Origin: Gnetum montanum | Taxonomy: Eukaryota; Streptophyta; Gnetopsida; Gnetales; Gnetaceae | Direction: 5' to 3' | DNA: 53,719 nt | Assembly: GCA_015680685.1 (NCBI GenBank) | Contig: MNCI01005009.1 | Location: 417,763-471,481 of the forward strand | Shown here: positions 10,509 through 20,748 of the stretch, piece by piece | Numbering within the stretch: position 1 is the first letter of the stretch | Layout: the number at the start of each line of letters is the position of its first letter | Program-made: the position numbers and the translations under genes | Notes under the pieces: model-generated | Database searches by the model: none | Told to the model about the DNA's origin: nothing | The model's input: only the letters and a program-made list of their open reading frames with translations

Positions 10509-11823
10509 CTTGGCTGCTACAAAAAACCAGAGATCCTTGATGTAGCAGTTCCTCAACCCTGAATCCCTAGGGCCTTCATAAGAAAAATGGAATTCAAGGC
10601 ATCCTAGCTAGTCTGGCAGATCAACTAGGGACTTATGAAATATAAAATGTAGAAATACAAATAGATCCAAATAATGCATAGAAAATAAATTTATTTTAAA
10701 CAAAAATCTTAAAAATTAAAAATTTATTAAGAAAGAAAAAAGAGTAAGTTAGAGAAATGTGTACAAATGGTACCTAGATAAACAGAAAGGGGGTTCACTT
10801 ATGTAGGAGTTCAAAGCTGGTTGAAGTCGATGTGATTTACTCCACAATCTAGGTGCTAAGCTACTCCTAATGCTATCAAACCTCCTACTGCATTACAACC
10901 TCAAATATGCAATTTGGGTCATTGCTATGGGATGATAAAAGTGGAAACTTTGGATGCTAGATTGCTCCACATTGGGGTTTGGGAATCCTAGAAGTGTAGT
11001 ATTAACACCAAAAATCCACAAATCTCAAGGTGATTATGCTTCCACTATGGTGTTCAATAGGATGCAAACATGGGAGATTGCAAGAACCCTTGAGTGCTTT
11101 AAAATGCTCCAAGTGTGGAATTAGTGCTTGGAAAATTGCTTATATGCTCAATGTATTCAAGTGTCAAAAAGTCCAACCATGAGAAAAAATTACTGAACCT
11201 TGAAAAAATTTTGGAACATGTAAATGGTATTTGGGATTGCCTTTTATAGGTTCTTTGGGCCATGAATGGAATTGCAAAATGGATATTATTTGGCTATAAA
11301 TTGGCTATAAAATGGTTGCAAATTGGCTGCCAAATTTAGGTGAGATGGGTGTCCAAATTTTGGGGGTTATTATACATAGTAAGTGGTTCTCCCCATGGCC
11401 ATTATATTTACTATAAATATTAACTAGGGCATACCTTCCATGCTAGAGTTGAATCTTCCACATTGAGTTCTCTAATATGCTTGCTGAAGTGTTTGGTCAA
11501 TATTGAAGTGCATGAAGTGGTGAAATCTAGCTATTTTAGCTTCCATGCTAGCGGATGCAATTTTTCAACACTAGGAGTGAAGACTCAATGTTGGGGGGAA
11601 ACTTCCATGCTAAAGGGGAAATGTTTTCATGTTGTGCATGTGGCCTCAACATTGAAGGGGGAGTGTTTTCAAGACCCCCATCCTTCCATGCTAGGGGTAG
11701 GTGACATTTACCCTCCTCCATGTGTTTCCAGTGTAGAAAAGTGTATACCTCCCATAAAACCCATCACATTACCTTTTTGGCATTCCAAAAGGCATGTTGA
11801 CCTCCCAAACCCAAATATAGACA
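10509..11823 (-). repeat. LTR of the E5/E6 family (5' LTR of E6 or 3' LTR of E5)
   Basis: The left part (10540-10650) aligns with 16390-16490: AACCC, GAATCC, AGAAAAATGGAA/AGAGAAATGGAA, TAGTCTGG(C/T)(A/C)GATCA and TAGGGACTTA in the same order and spacing. On the minus strand TATA-like boxes lie near 11250 (CTATAAAAGG) and 11405-11420. Upstream U3 carries repeated CTTCCATGCTAG and CAACATTGAAGGGGG words (11430-11750). A TGT...ACA pair (TGTAGCAG at 10546 and TATAGACA near 11823) could mark the ends, or the left end may lie further left near 10509. I cannot tell whether it belongs to E6 (leader on its left) or E5 (RNaseH on its right). Confidence 0.55.
11430..11750 (-). repeat. U3 words CTTCCATGCTAG and CAACATTGA, 4-5 copies
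   Basis: CTTCCATGCTA occurs at about 11430, 11549, 11607 and 11684, alternating with CAACATTGAAGGGGG or CAATGTTGGGGGG. Both orientations of CAACATTG are present. The array lies upstream of the minus-strand TATA boxes. Confidence 0.6.
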
Positions 11824-11878
11824 CTAGGTAACCTTTCTCACTTGGAGAATAAGGCTTGGACCACTTATGAGGCATTTT

Positions 11879-12400
11879 TCAGCCCCAAAAGTATAAAGTA
11901 TGTGAAACTGTCCACTGTGGGTTACAATCTTCAACTTTATAATGAAGCTTTGCCTTGTGTTTCATGGGGTGTAAGCTACATGATGAAGATTGGCTATAAC
12001 ATGCAAATTTTTGTGGTGTTTCATCTACTAGTACATTTTCTGTAGCTTTCTTGTCAATCATGGTAATGTTAAATTCCTGCAATATGATAAGCCATCTGAT
12101 CACCCTAGGATTGACTACTAGTTTATTCATTAAAAATCTTATTACACCATGATCTATATGAACATAAATTGAATACTTGAGCACATAGTATCTAAACTTC
12201 TCTAGTGCATACACTACTAAATCAATTTCTTTTATGTGGTTGTGTAATTGAGCTATGCCTCAATGATGCTTCTACTAGCACAATGTATGTAATATGACCT
12301 TTTTTGGTCATCCAACTATGTTAGTACCACACCTAGTGCATAAGTTGAAGCATCTGTCATGATGTGAAAAAGCTTAGATAATCTGAAGCCTAGAGGATTG
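11879..12400 (-). pseudogene. E5 gypsy RNase H domain
   Basis: RNase H that would remove the RNA strand during reverse transcription. Minus-strand frame 12214-11879 begins YALEKFRYYVL, matching the conserved Y-A-(V/L)-x-K-F-R-x-Y-L helix. It continues VHIDHGVIRFLMNK, where the usual T-D-H is now I-D-H, then RVIRWLIILQEFN and DKKATENVLVD. The D-K-K-G-T-E-N-V-V-A-D-H-L end motif is thus present as DKKATENVLVDE. The N-terminal part (12215-12400) is broken by stops. It lies directly downstream of E5 RT on the same strand. No integrase follows: within 60 bp the sequence turns into LTR U3, so INT was deleted or displaced. Confidence 0.8.
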
Positions 12401-12479
12401 GTGTTTCAATTAACTTCTATTTTAAAGTCTCAAATTAGTTTTCACATGATTTTGTCCATTGAAATGGTGCATCTTTCTT

Positions 12480-13621
12480 GGTTAGCTCTTCCAACAATTT
12501 TGCTATCTTTGATAAATTTTCTATGAACCTTCTATAATATCCCATGTGGCCAAAAAATGTTCTAACATCTTTGATAGTTTGTGGCCTTTGGGTGATGTTA
12601 TGATCATTTCTAGATCTCCCTCAATTCCCTTTTGTGAAACTTTATGTCCTAGAATGATCCCATCTTGGATCATTCGATGGCTTTTATGCTAATTAAGCTT
12701 CAAGTTTGTCTCTACACATATTTTCAATACTTTCTCTAAATGGTCCAATGCTTATTTGAAGTCCATCCCATAGGTTAAAAAATCATCCATAAATACCTTC
12801 ACATCATTACCTATTTGTTTTTAGAAGATGCTTAGTACTAATCTTTGAAAGGTAGTGGTTACATTACAAAGACCAAAAGGCATTTTCTTGTAGGTGAACA
12901 TTCCCTATAAACTTGTGAACATTGTCTTTTCTTGGTCTTTTGATGTAATGTGAATCTAGTTATATCCACTATATCCATCAAGAAAGCTATAGTACTGGTG
13001 GCCTATGATGGTATGTAGGACTTGGTCAACAAATGACAAAGGAAAATTATCTTTGAACATTGTAGAGTTTAATAATTAGAAGTTGATACACACTCTTCAC
13101 TTTCCATCCTTCTTTGAAACAATAACCAAAGGACTAACCCATTTTCTATTTGTAAGGGGGTAGATGAATCCTCCTTTCAATAATTTTTGTAATTCCTACT
13201 TTACTACCACCTTAAGCTTAGGGTTTAGTCTTCTTTGTGGTTAGCATTGTGGCTTAATAGGTAGATCTATGTATATTCAATGTTGAAAAATGCATGGATC
13301 AATGCTATTTATTTCATCGTAAGACTAGACAAATGTTATTGGCCATTTATTGACCACTTCAAATAATTTCATTTTTTGATCTTTTTCTAGGTTGGAACTG
13401 ATGATTATTGACCTCTTATTATTTAGAAAATCACATTCCAATGCTACTAGTAGGACCTTTAATTCCAATGGTTTCAGTTCAAATTTATTTGGGATCTCGA
13501 GTTGTGCCCATTCAATTTCTTCCTCTTGCCATGAATGTGGATAAGGGTGCCTTCTTCTTAACTGCTCTAACTTATCTATTTCTTTCATGTAGGCACTTAT
13601 AATCTGAATAGTTGGTTCCAT
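12480..13621 (-). pseudogene. E5 gypsy reverse transcriptase
   Basis: RNA-dependent DNA polymerase of a Tat/Athila-type gypsy element. The N-terminal connecting region (13621-13325) is open and reads LEIPNKFELKPLELK followed by IISSNLEKDQKMKL, the usual segment before the fingers. Then KWVSPLVIVSKKDGK, RVCINF, the stretch FKDNFPLSFVDQVLHTI, YYSFLDGYSGYN, MPFGLCN and FQR, and the catalytic block VFMDDFLTYG near 12775-12800, so the two catalytic aspartates are still encoded. It continues with LDHLEKVLKICVETNLKLN and the 'LGHKVS' segment. At least six in-frame stops, several at former W or Q codons, inactivate it. It is flanked by protease (right) and RNase H (left) in gypsy order. Confidence 0.85.
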
Positions 13622-13750
13622 GTATATTTTTTATTCTATTTCTTCATTTGTAATTAGCCACTAGGTAGCTTCTTGTTTAGTGGTTCTTGCATACAAAAAT
13701 CTTTACACACATATTTCTTTGACACATCTTTTTCATGCTTTGTTGCTTTC

Positions 13751-14378
13751 TTATTTAATTTTCCATATTTTGTTGCATGCAATTGCATCCATTATTTTTG
13801 TATGTGATACATGAAACTCTATGTTATTGAATGATTCTAGATTCATCCTCCTTGAAAATTTCCAAGGACAAGTCTCTAATTTCAAGCATAGCATCCATAG
13901 TGCTAAGCCAAGCTCTTCCCATGATAATAGGAAACTCTTCCTTATTTTTTCCCACATGAATAAATAAGAAATCAACAAGATAAGACTAACTTGTAGTGAT
14001 GACATCATCTACATGTCCTAGTGGAATTATGATTGACTAGTCTGCAAGCTCTAGCTACATATTAGTTTTCTTTAATGGTGGAAGATTCCAAGCCTTGTAC
14101 ATATCTTATGATATCAGGTTTATCCCTAACCTAGAATCAAGTAAAGCATGCATAGTTTATGACTTGCAATTTGGAGGTACATCAAGGGACTTCTTGGGTT
14201 TGCTTATTTTTGGAGAAGTACTCTTACCTTTATCAAGTGCATGATGGTCTAACTGAGCATGAAATCCTGTTAGGTTTACATTAGTAGAGGATGGAAGCTT
14301 AGTATTTCTTGGAGGAGTGTGTATGGATGAGGTTGAAGTATATGAGATTCCCATCCTTTGAACCTTTTTTGTACTCAT
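13751..14378 (-). pseudogene. E5 gypsy protease region
   Basis: The active-site strand reads HALLDSRLGINLIS near 14110-14155. The family pattern here is KALLDSGSSVNLIS, so the Asp and Ser remain but the Gly is Arg. Upstream is a serine/lysine-rich linker starting MSTKKVQRMG that joins it to gag. Downstream come NLPPLKKTNM, LELAD-SI and the frame ending FSRRMNLESFNN, IEFHVSHTK, equivalent to the post-protease segment of E3 and E4. Internal stops and a frame change near 14000 show decay. It sits between gag and RT as expected. Confidence 0.7.
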
Positions 14379-14379
14379 T

Positions 14380-16310
14380 CGAAAGAACTATCATTTTTTA
14401 GATTAAGTTTTGTTCATGATTACCTCCTCTTACATGTTGATTGTCCTTGTTGCATTCTTTTATTATGGCTATGATGAAAGATTCCCTTACATTGCAGGTG
14501 GTGGCACAAGTGGTAAAGGATTAGAAGGTTAACTTAATGGACTACCCACTGGTTGATGTACATATGGATTGAGATCCATCCTTGGAGTCATAGCTCTATA
14601 ATACTCAAGTGGATAATGCTAAAAAGTGTGAACTGATGTGTTCCTTTAAGATATTGGATACTACACATAATATCCATAAGGGTCTAGCTACTAATATGGA
14701 TACTACTACCTCGATGGTGGCATTGCTCATGCTTTTGATTACTACCACTATTATTGATATTGCTCTTATTGTTGTGGATAAGCTCCACTTGTGTAATAGA
14801 TGGTTGGAAGGATTATCTGTAGTTATCTTGATGGTAAGAAAACCTTTTTGGCATCTTCTTTTTGACAAATCGTGTGTTGAGCACATATGCCCTTGATTCT
14901 TGCAAGTGGGCCATGACAGGATAACATTCCTTAGGATGTTCATATTGATACACTTTGCATCCTTCCTCATATTCTAATCTTGAATCTATACATTCTTCCA
15001 CTAAAGAAACTTTTCCTTTTTATTTGTGATTTTCATGTCCATAGTATCTTTTCTTTTTCTCTTCCTTGATCTTATTGAAGGCCTATTCAATTCTTTCTTC
15101 TACAATTTTCAAAGCTGTAGCAAACTTCTCATCCACTATGTCCCATATCTTTTCTACCTTAGTTACTATATCATTGATAGATTTTTCAATTGGTATAGTT
15201 TTCTTCTTAATCACTTCTTCCAACTTTTCTTCCTCTTACTTGTTACACATTCATACATATCATTTTCTAATAGATGGGTCTCGATTATATTCCTCAGTTA
15301 ATTCTCTCTTTTTCAACTCATTTTCCTCCTTTGCCACTTAGTTTATTAACCTCTTGATTCCATGTGCATTCATTTATGATAGTCTACCTTGGGCATAGAT
15401 CCCAAGGGTTTCTTTGGTTTTATTCCTCAACCCATCAACAATGTGCCTAAGCTACTCCCTTTGAGAAAATCCATGGCTTTGGCATTTATGCAAAAAAGAG
15501 TAGTATTTGTCCATTGCCACATCAAGGGATTCATGTATCCATTGCTTCCATCGTTGGATTTGCTTTTTGAGACTGAACACCCTTGAGTAAGTTTGGTATT
15601 TGTCGTTGAAGAGTTCAAGCATGGTACTCGACCTTTTGATTGATTTAGGTTCCAATGATCTATACCAGCTTTCAACCTCTTTGATGATTATCTTGGGAAA
15701 TGACTTGATTTTTTACCAGTCACTTTCAATATTTTGAAGATTTTAGGCATTATGAAATGCTTAAGTATGATGTCGTGGATCTACATTGTACCTACCTTCA
15801 AATTTAGGAATATTATTTATATCAAGTTACTTGATGCAGTTGTCCCTCACATACCTAGTTGGAATATATAATACTTCCCTAATGTTGATCATGATATGAG
15901 TGGCCAATAGAGATTCTTCATGGTCATTGGGTTTGTACACTATATTGTAGTGATTTCCTATTTTCCCTCTTTCTTCTTACCTATTCCTATCTCTTTGTAG
16001 TTCATACTCATCATCTTCTTCATCAAGATGCCTTTGATGATACTCATGCTTATCATGAGGCTGATGTCTCTCCTTATCATGATCTAGGAATCTTTGTTCC
16101 CTTCTATTAGAGTCTACTAATGATCATGAGGAGGATGATGAAGGAGTTGGAGAACGATGCTAGTTCGATCTCCTTCTATAACTTTGAAATTCATCTCTTT
16201 GTAATTCTGAAGACACTTCAGGCCTTGAGTTTTGCATGTGTTTAGGGTCCTCTACCTCTCTTCTTGGTATATCTGCAAGGGTTGAATGTAATTATACTTT
16301 GATAGGTTCT
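14380..16310 (-). pseudogene. E5 gag polyprotein
   Basis: Capsid/nucleocapsid precursor. The N-terminal part starts around 16260 (EDPKHMQNSRPEVSS). It runs through an Arg/Ser-rich stretch with SPTPSSSSS, a charged HDKERHQPHDKHEYHQ stretch and the core start NIPKFEGRYNVDPRHH (near 15790). The core segment at 15675-15427 holds the RLNQSK/LELFNDKYQTYSRVFSL helix, matching E2 and E4. The nucleocapsid knuckle (14924-14959) reads CKVYQYEHPKEC, in which the second Cys is Tyr. It is followed by YPVMAHLQESRAYVLN, which E4 shares almost exactly. Many frameshifts and stops. A gag start about 100 bp from the primer site fits a 5' position. Confidence 0.75.
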
Positions 16311-16351
16311 TTCTAGATGAATAATAGTCATTTGTAAATGGGCCTTGTAGT

Positions 16352-16370
16352 GATCGAAAACATCGGTGGA
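16352..16370 (-). promoter_or_regulatory. E5 candidate primer-binding site, degenerate tRNA-Asp type
   Basis: Read on the minus strand this is TCCACCGATGTTTTCGATC, which resembles TTGGCGCCGTTGCCGGGGATC at about half to two thirds of positions, most differences being transitions. It lies between the gag start and the LTR. The match is weak and the border could be up to 20 bp away. Confidence 0.35.
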
Positions 16371-17830
16371 TGGAACACCGAGAGGTTGTCAGGCATACAG
16401 TTTAACCCCAAATCCGTGCAAGGGACATGCTAGAGAGAAATGGAAATGGGGTGTCTTGAATAGTCTGGTCGATCAGATAGGGACTTAATTAGTGTAACTT
16501 AATCTTTCGTAACATTTTTTTTTGGAAATGATGCACGTGAAGTAAAGTGATGATCAATAAATGAAAAATGATAGAAAATAATGTGAAAGGACACGATGAC
16601 AGTAAGAAAATAACAAAATAGACTTGGGTGAGAAAGTGCACCATCCCAAGGTTGCGGATCTAATCTTTGTTTTGTTGGAAGATGTACAACTGAACATGCA
16701 ACATTGGAGAGGCACAGCTTACATAGAGCAGTATGGTCACATGTCCTTGAGCTATAGTTAATAACTTGCTACTTAGGATTCTTCTATTTGCCAATCCACT
16801 CATTAAGATGCCAAAATGGTAAACCCACAAAAGGATGTTTGAAGCAAACCAAAAAGCTCAAAGCTAACTAGAATGGTAAGAATGCCCCTTATGCTCTCTA
16901 AAAGCCAACTCAAAAGCCAACCATGCAAAAAAGCCAACCCTTTGAGCATTGTTCACCAGGGTATTTATAGGGCTAGGAGCAAGAGAAAAACATGGTCTAG
17001 ATGCCACATGTCTTGGGCCCCATAAGGTGTAAACATGACTACACTAGGTATGTGTATGATGGTAGATGCGAACCTTGTTACGCTGTGACCATACTGCTAA
17101 AATTTCATGTGCCAAAATCTAGAAAGCATGTCAATAATGAAAACAAAATGGAGCCTATGCTTGAGGACTACGTCTTCCCTATTGTTGTGAGTAGGCTTAA
17201 GTGTAGGAACAATTTTTGGGATCAACTAAAGGTATGCAAAATGAAGCAAACTTGCTAATTTTATATGCCAAAATGGTGTCAGGGTGAGAATGATCATTGT
17301 TAACAAGTTTTGGAGCTAGCCGAAGATGTCTTGATGCCTTCATGCAAGTGTTGCACTACTTATGCTATCTAACACATTGGTGTAGCATATGTAAATGCTC
17401 GCTACGTTGTGCTACGCTACGTAGCATAGCAAAGCATAGCCACCAGTCTTGACAGAAGTCTTACGTAGAAGCCAAGAGCATTTGTTTGAGGCTTAGTTAA
17501 ACAAACAACTACAACTTCTATACTTCATGTTGGAAAGCCTTTGGACCTGTTGAGTTCATCCTTGGGGCATTCCATTATTTTTGTATCATTGCTACACTGT
17601 GCTATGCTACATAGCATAGCATAGTTTAGCAGCTAGTGTGTCATGCATCCTTGTATAATCTACCATTTTCTACCAGGAAACCTTGCTTGAGGCTTGAGGG
17701 CTAAGTGGGATAGCCAGTTTTAGAGGCCAAAGCATTGCTAAGTGCAATCCTTTTGTTGGAGTCACTTGGCAAGGGGGCCTTTGTGCACCCTGTCCTTGCT
17801 ATGCTACATAGCATAGCATAACGTAGCACC
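16371..17830 (-). repeat. E5 5' LTR, right end uncertain
   Basis: The left part aligns with the LTR at 10509-11823 (TAGTCTGGTCGATCAGATAGGGACTTA). A minus-strand TATA box CTATAAATACCC lies near 16968-16980. Right of it, in the U3 position, is a roughly 190-bp repeat with a strong palindrome. The right border is not fixed: an open-frame remnant starts at 17836, yet a further palindrome lies inside it. Confidence 0.5.
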
Positions 17831-17961
17831 CTATGTTAGTGGAGCAAGCTTTCTTGATGGTTGCAACATTGACAAATGCTTTGGAAGACTAACTTGTTAT
17901 CAATTTTCATCTTGGATGCTTGATTGGTTTCTTCAAGGCTTGCTATGCTACGTAGTGTAGC
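17411..17961. repeat. Array of GCTATGCTACGTAGCATAGC-type palindromes
   Basis: Near-perfect 20-bp palindromes occur at 17411-17430, 17601-17620, 17798-17817 and 17942-17961, with extra half-sites (AGCATAGC, GCTACG) beside them. Spacings are 190, 197 and 144 bp. The intervening DNA shares diverged words such as TTGAGGCTTAG/TTGAGGCTTGAGG, so the whole is a degenerate higher-order tandem repeat. Confidence 0.8.
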
Positions 17962-18494
17962 AGATTTCTCTATTAGAAAACTTGCTGAATTGTTTAGCTT
18001 ATCTTGAACACTTTTGACAACTCCTAGCATGGTCCTTAGGTAGACTGTTAGTTGGGTCAATTGTCCAATTGGGTAGGCTAGAGAGTCTAGCAGGCTTGTC
18101 AGTCTTGGAGATAGAAAAATTGCTAGATTGTAAAGTCTATCCTTAGTGCCTACACTGTTCTGATGGCCCATCATGATGCTACACTTGTGGAAATCCTAGC
18201 CCAAACTTCAAGACTCTATTGAAGCATTAGGGTCCTGAAATTTTATGGTGTTTCAGGCCTCATGATTTTCATGGAGTTTTTTTGCTAAAAAAGCATCATT
18301 CTCAAGTTCTTCTAGGAAAACATTAGGATTGACATGCTTTTCCTTGTTATTTTCATGCTTGATCTCCATAATAGTATCTCTTCATACTTGTGCCTTTATG
18401 CATTGGTAGGGTCTAGTCATGTGTTTGGTAACATGATACCCATCTTATGCGTGACTCAAATTCATTTCCCTAAAGGCTTCTTGAAGCATGGTTG
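17836..18494 (-). pseudogene. Unrecognised ORF remnant (E1 interior), helical
   Basis: A single minus-strand frame can be followed from 18489 (first Met, MLQEAFREMNL) to 17836 with about five stops. The open part 18174-17836 starts MMGHQNSVGTKDRLYN and contains leucine-rich helical stretches such as LTQLTVYLRTMLGVV and VQDKLNNSASFLIEKSA, compatible with a coiled coil. I do not recognise a family. E2 inserted directly at its right side (target GTGTT), so it may once have continued to 25243 and beyond, in the older element E1. One palindrome of the neighbouring array (17942-17961) lies within the frame. It could be part of an ORF3-type coiled-coil protein, but no diagnostic motif is visible. 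Confidence 0.4.
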
Positions 18495-18499
18495 GTGTT
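18495..18499. repeat. E2 target-site duplication, left copy (GTGTT)
   Basis: GTGTT immediately precedes the left end TGATGAGTGG of E2. The same five bases follow its right end ACTCATCA at 25238-25242. Five bases is the usual gypsy duplication length. Confidence 0.9.
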
Positions 18500-19330
18500 T
18501 GATGAGTGGTGAGGTACCCCTACACTCAACCATACAAATACGAGTGTTTCACGCACAATCCTATCGAAATCCGCAGATGGACTAGTTGTGGTATCTAGAT
18601 AGTTACTCGTAGATCATAGTTTGCTATCTTCCCACCTAGACTAGTATTAGCTTTGTCATGTATGGTTTAGTCCAGGGTGAGGTGTATGATGTGTTCCTAC
18701 ACTAATGCTACTCTTAGGGATAATGGGAAATAATATCAACTAAACTAGGAGAGAGAGTGTGAGAGAGAATCTAAGCTAGCCTAAGTGTGATGAGAATCCA
18801 TTCCTTAATCATCCATACACATCTTGGACATCATGCATGACTACCACTAGGATTACCAAGCACATGGCCTAGGTACACTACTAGGTTACCAAGTAGTCAC
18901 ACTTAAATGCTCGTGATTAAGTCGTACTCATTTCGTGTTACTAGGAGATAAGGGCAAAGAGATATTAACTAAGAAGAAAATAAATAACAATAACAATTAA
19001 ATAATTAAGCTAAGTGGATGCTGCAATGATGAAGTAATCTCAATCTTTATTGCCAGTCATGTGCATGTCCAAGTATGTCACACTTGAATAAGGATGCCAT
19101 ACAATTACAATCATTACACTACGGGCATGCACTGGGAGAAAAGGGTTGAGAGGAAAAATTGACAAAAAGTCCCTACCTTAATACTAAAAACTATTGAAAA
19201 ATTAACCCCCTTTATCAAATCTTCCTTCCTCTTATTTATAGATGAGGAGATAGGCTACGATATCGCATACATGATGTCGCATCTAGACTGTGATATCATT
19301 GATTACACAATGGATAGGTATGAGATTATT
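18500..19330 (-). repeat. E2 3' LTR
   Basis: Aligns base for base with 24081-25130, apart from the assembly duplication there. It carries the AATAAAG poly(A) signal (minus strand, near 19050), the double GGATTACCAAG/GGTTACCAAG motif (18850-18905) and the TATA box CTATAAATAAG (minus strand, near 19235-19245). The U3 side is shorter than in the 5' LTR, with only about three GATATC-type units before similarity ends near 19330. The inner border is uncertain. Confidence 0.75.
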
Positions 19331-19435
19331 GACTGACTAGAATGGATTCATGTCGGAGTGTGGAATCAAAACAAAATTGAGACACAACATGAAGAACACA
19401 AAAGAAAATCCTATACCTACAAAATTGGGTGGAAC

Positions 19436-20203
19436 TCATGTCGTTCCTGGTGGCGGTGGCTCCTCAATGGATGTCTTTCCCTTATCTTATGCTCCAGGTC
19501 TTGGGATTTGATGGCGTTGAAGTATGGCCCGGAGTTTCTCCTCTTGTAAGGCCTTGAGTGCCTTGGCATGCACGTAAGTTTATGCTTGTGCCATAGAGGC
19601 ATCCCAGTCAGCCTTCTCTTTTTCTTCTAACATCCTTTTATTCTTTGTCAATAGTTTATCAAGTTTCTTAGTTCTAAAAGTGTCCAGCTGGTTTTGAGCA
19701 ACCTTTGGCCCTGTATTCGGAAGGTTTAATACTTCTGAAATGGCTTGAATAGAGAAATCAATAGTCACACCACAAATGTTAACCATGGTTCCCTCTTCTT
19801 TGTTCTGCCAAAATTGGTATATTTTCCCTAAGTACTAGGCACTTCTTTCAAAGAGGATAGGCCACAATGGGGATCCTTTGAGGTGATCCCTAATAGCCTC
19901 TAGAGAAAATTCTACGAAAGGTCCAAATTTTAATTCCATGATCACTATAGTTAATATGGACCTTTCATGGATGGCCTGAACACAATCCTGGGGCAACGTG
20001 AAATGTCATCCCTATTTAGACACTACAGTAGCTCCTCCTTCCACCTGCCTTGATTGTATAGTGTCAGGGTCTTCTTGATGGATACTAAATGATTATTATT
20101 CCTTCTCTACATGTTGTTCAGAAGGAACTTATCCTTCAACTCTCATACGTCGCTTGATCACACCTTGAGCAAGACCTTAATGTTGTCTGCGTTTTGGGGC
20201 CAT
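19436..20203 (-). pseudogene. E2 ORF3 (third, 3' ORF), 256 codons with stops
   Basis: A single frame runs from ATG at 20203 (MAPKRRQ) to a terminal stop at 19436-19438 (ends EEPPPPGTT), with no net frameshift but about nine internal stops. The N-terminus is basic. The middle reads LPQDCVQAIHERSILTIV, KFGPFVEFSLEAIRDHLKGS and YQFWQNKEEGTMVNICGV, then TIDFSIQAISEVLNLPNTGP. The last segment resembles the 'G-x-x-(V/I)-x-F-S/D-x-x-x-I-x-x-x-L-x-L-P' motif of the putative plant transposon proteins found in Tat/Athila-type elements. The C-terminus is charged and helical (LLTKNKRMLEEKEKADWD), probably a coiled coil. The family assignment is from memory of motif shape and is tentative. The E3 ORF3 has the same start type and ending. 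Function unknown. Confidence 0.6.
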
Positions 20204-20689
20204 ATGCAATCACATGGGGCCAATCATTAGTAAGGTTGTTACTAAAGTTAGGTTATACCATTCTGCTTACCTTAATGAATTTTATTATCTCTACGTGATG
20301 TTAATTATCAGGAGAAAATGTCCCTAAAAGATTATAATATTGAATCCTCTTTACTTAGGTGGTTTCGAAATCTAGTTTCACGGTATAACTAAGGAGATGA
20401 AATTGGTTTTGGCACATTTATCCTTAATTTTATAACTAATTACCCTTAATAATTTCCTTTGGGTGATGATGAATTTCAAAAAATTTATGCGCTATTCAAT
20501 GTGTGCCCCTCTCCCACAACTAAGCTGAACACTCTGGGTTCAAGTAGGTTCATACAGAATGAAAATCGGAGTAACAACAAGCGAGTTATGGATATGAAAG
20601 CAAAAGATGTGCAATCGCGAGTTGTAGAGAGAAATTTAAAAAACTTCACCCATGTGAATAGTTGCAATGATGTTGATTAGAGTAGGGGG

Positions 20690-20748
20690 GTTTTGTATAT
20701 ATATATTTTTGGGACACAGTATCGCATATGTGATATCGTGGCCCATCA
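20690..20748 (-). promoter_or_regulatory. U3-like segment with TATA tract upstream of E2 ORF3
   Basis: Read on the minus strand it begins TGATGGGCCACGATATCACA and continues TATGCGATACTG. This resembles the start of the E2 5' LTR (TGATGAGTC..., with repeated GATATCACATACGCGATATC units). A TATATATATATA tract follows (20696-20706 region), about 490 bp before the ORF3 start codon. The rest of an LTR does not follow. It may be an internal promoter derived from U3, or an LTR scar. Confidence 0.45.

Noticed and set aside
11463-11831. 122-codon plus-strand frame
   Set aside because: Lies across LTR U3 repeats and has no domain; frame open by chance.
18500-20748. Reading 18500-20748 as one very long 3' LTR containing ORF3
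   Set aside because: The 5' LTR is only about 0.9 kb and lacks ORF3, and no polypurine tract lies right of 20748. An internal U3-like segment explains the data better, though not conclusively.
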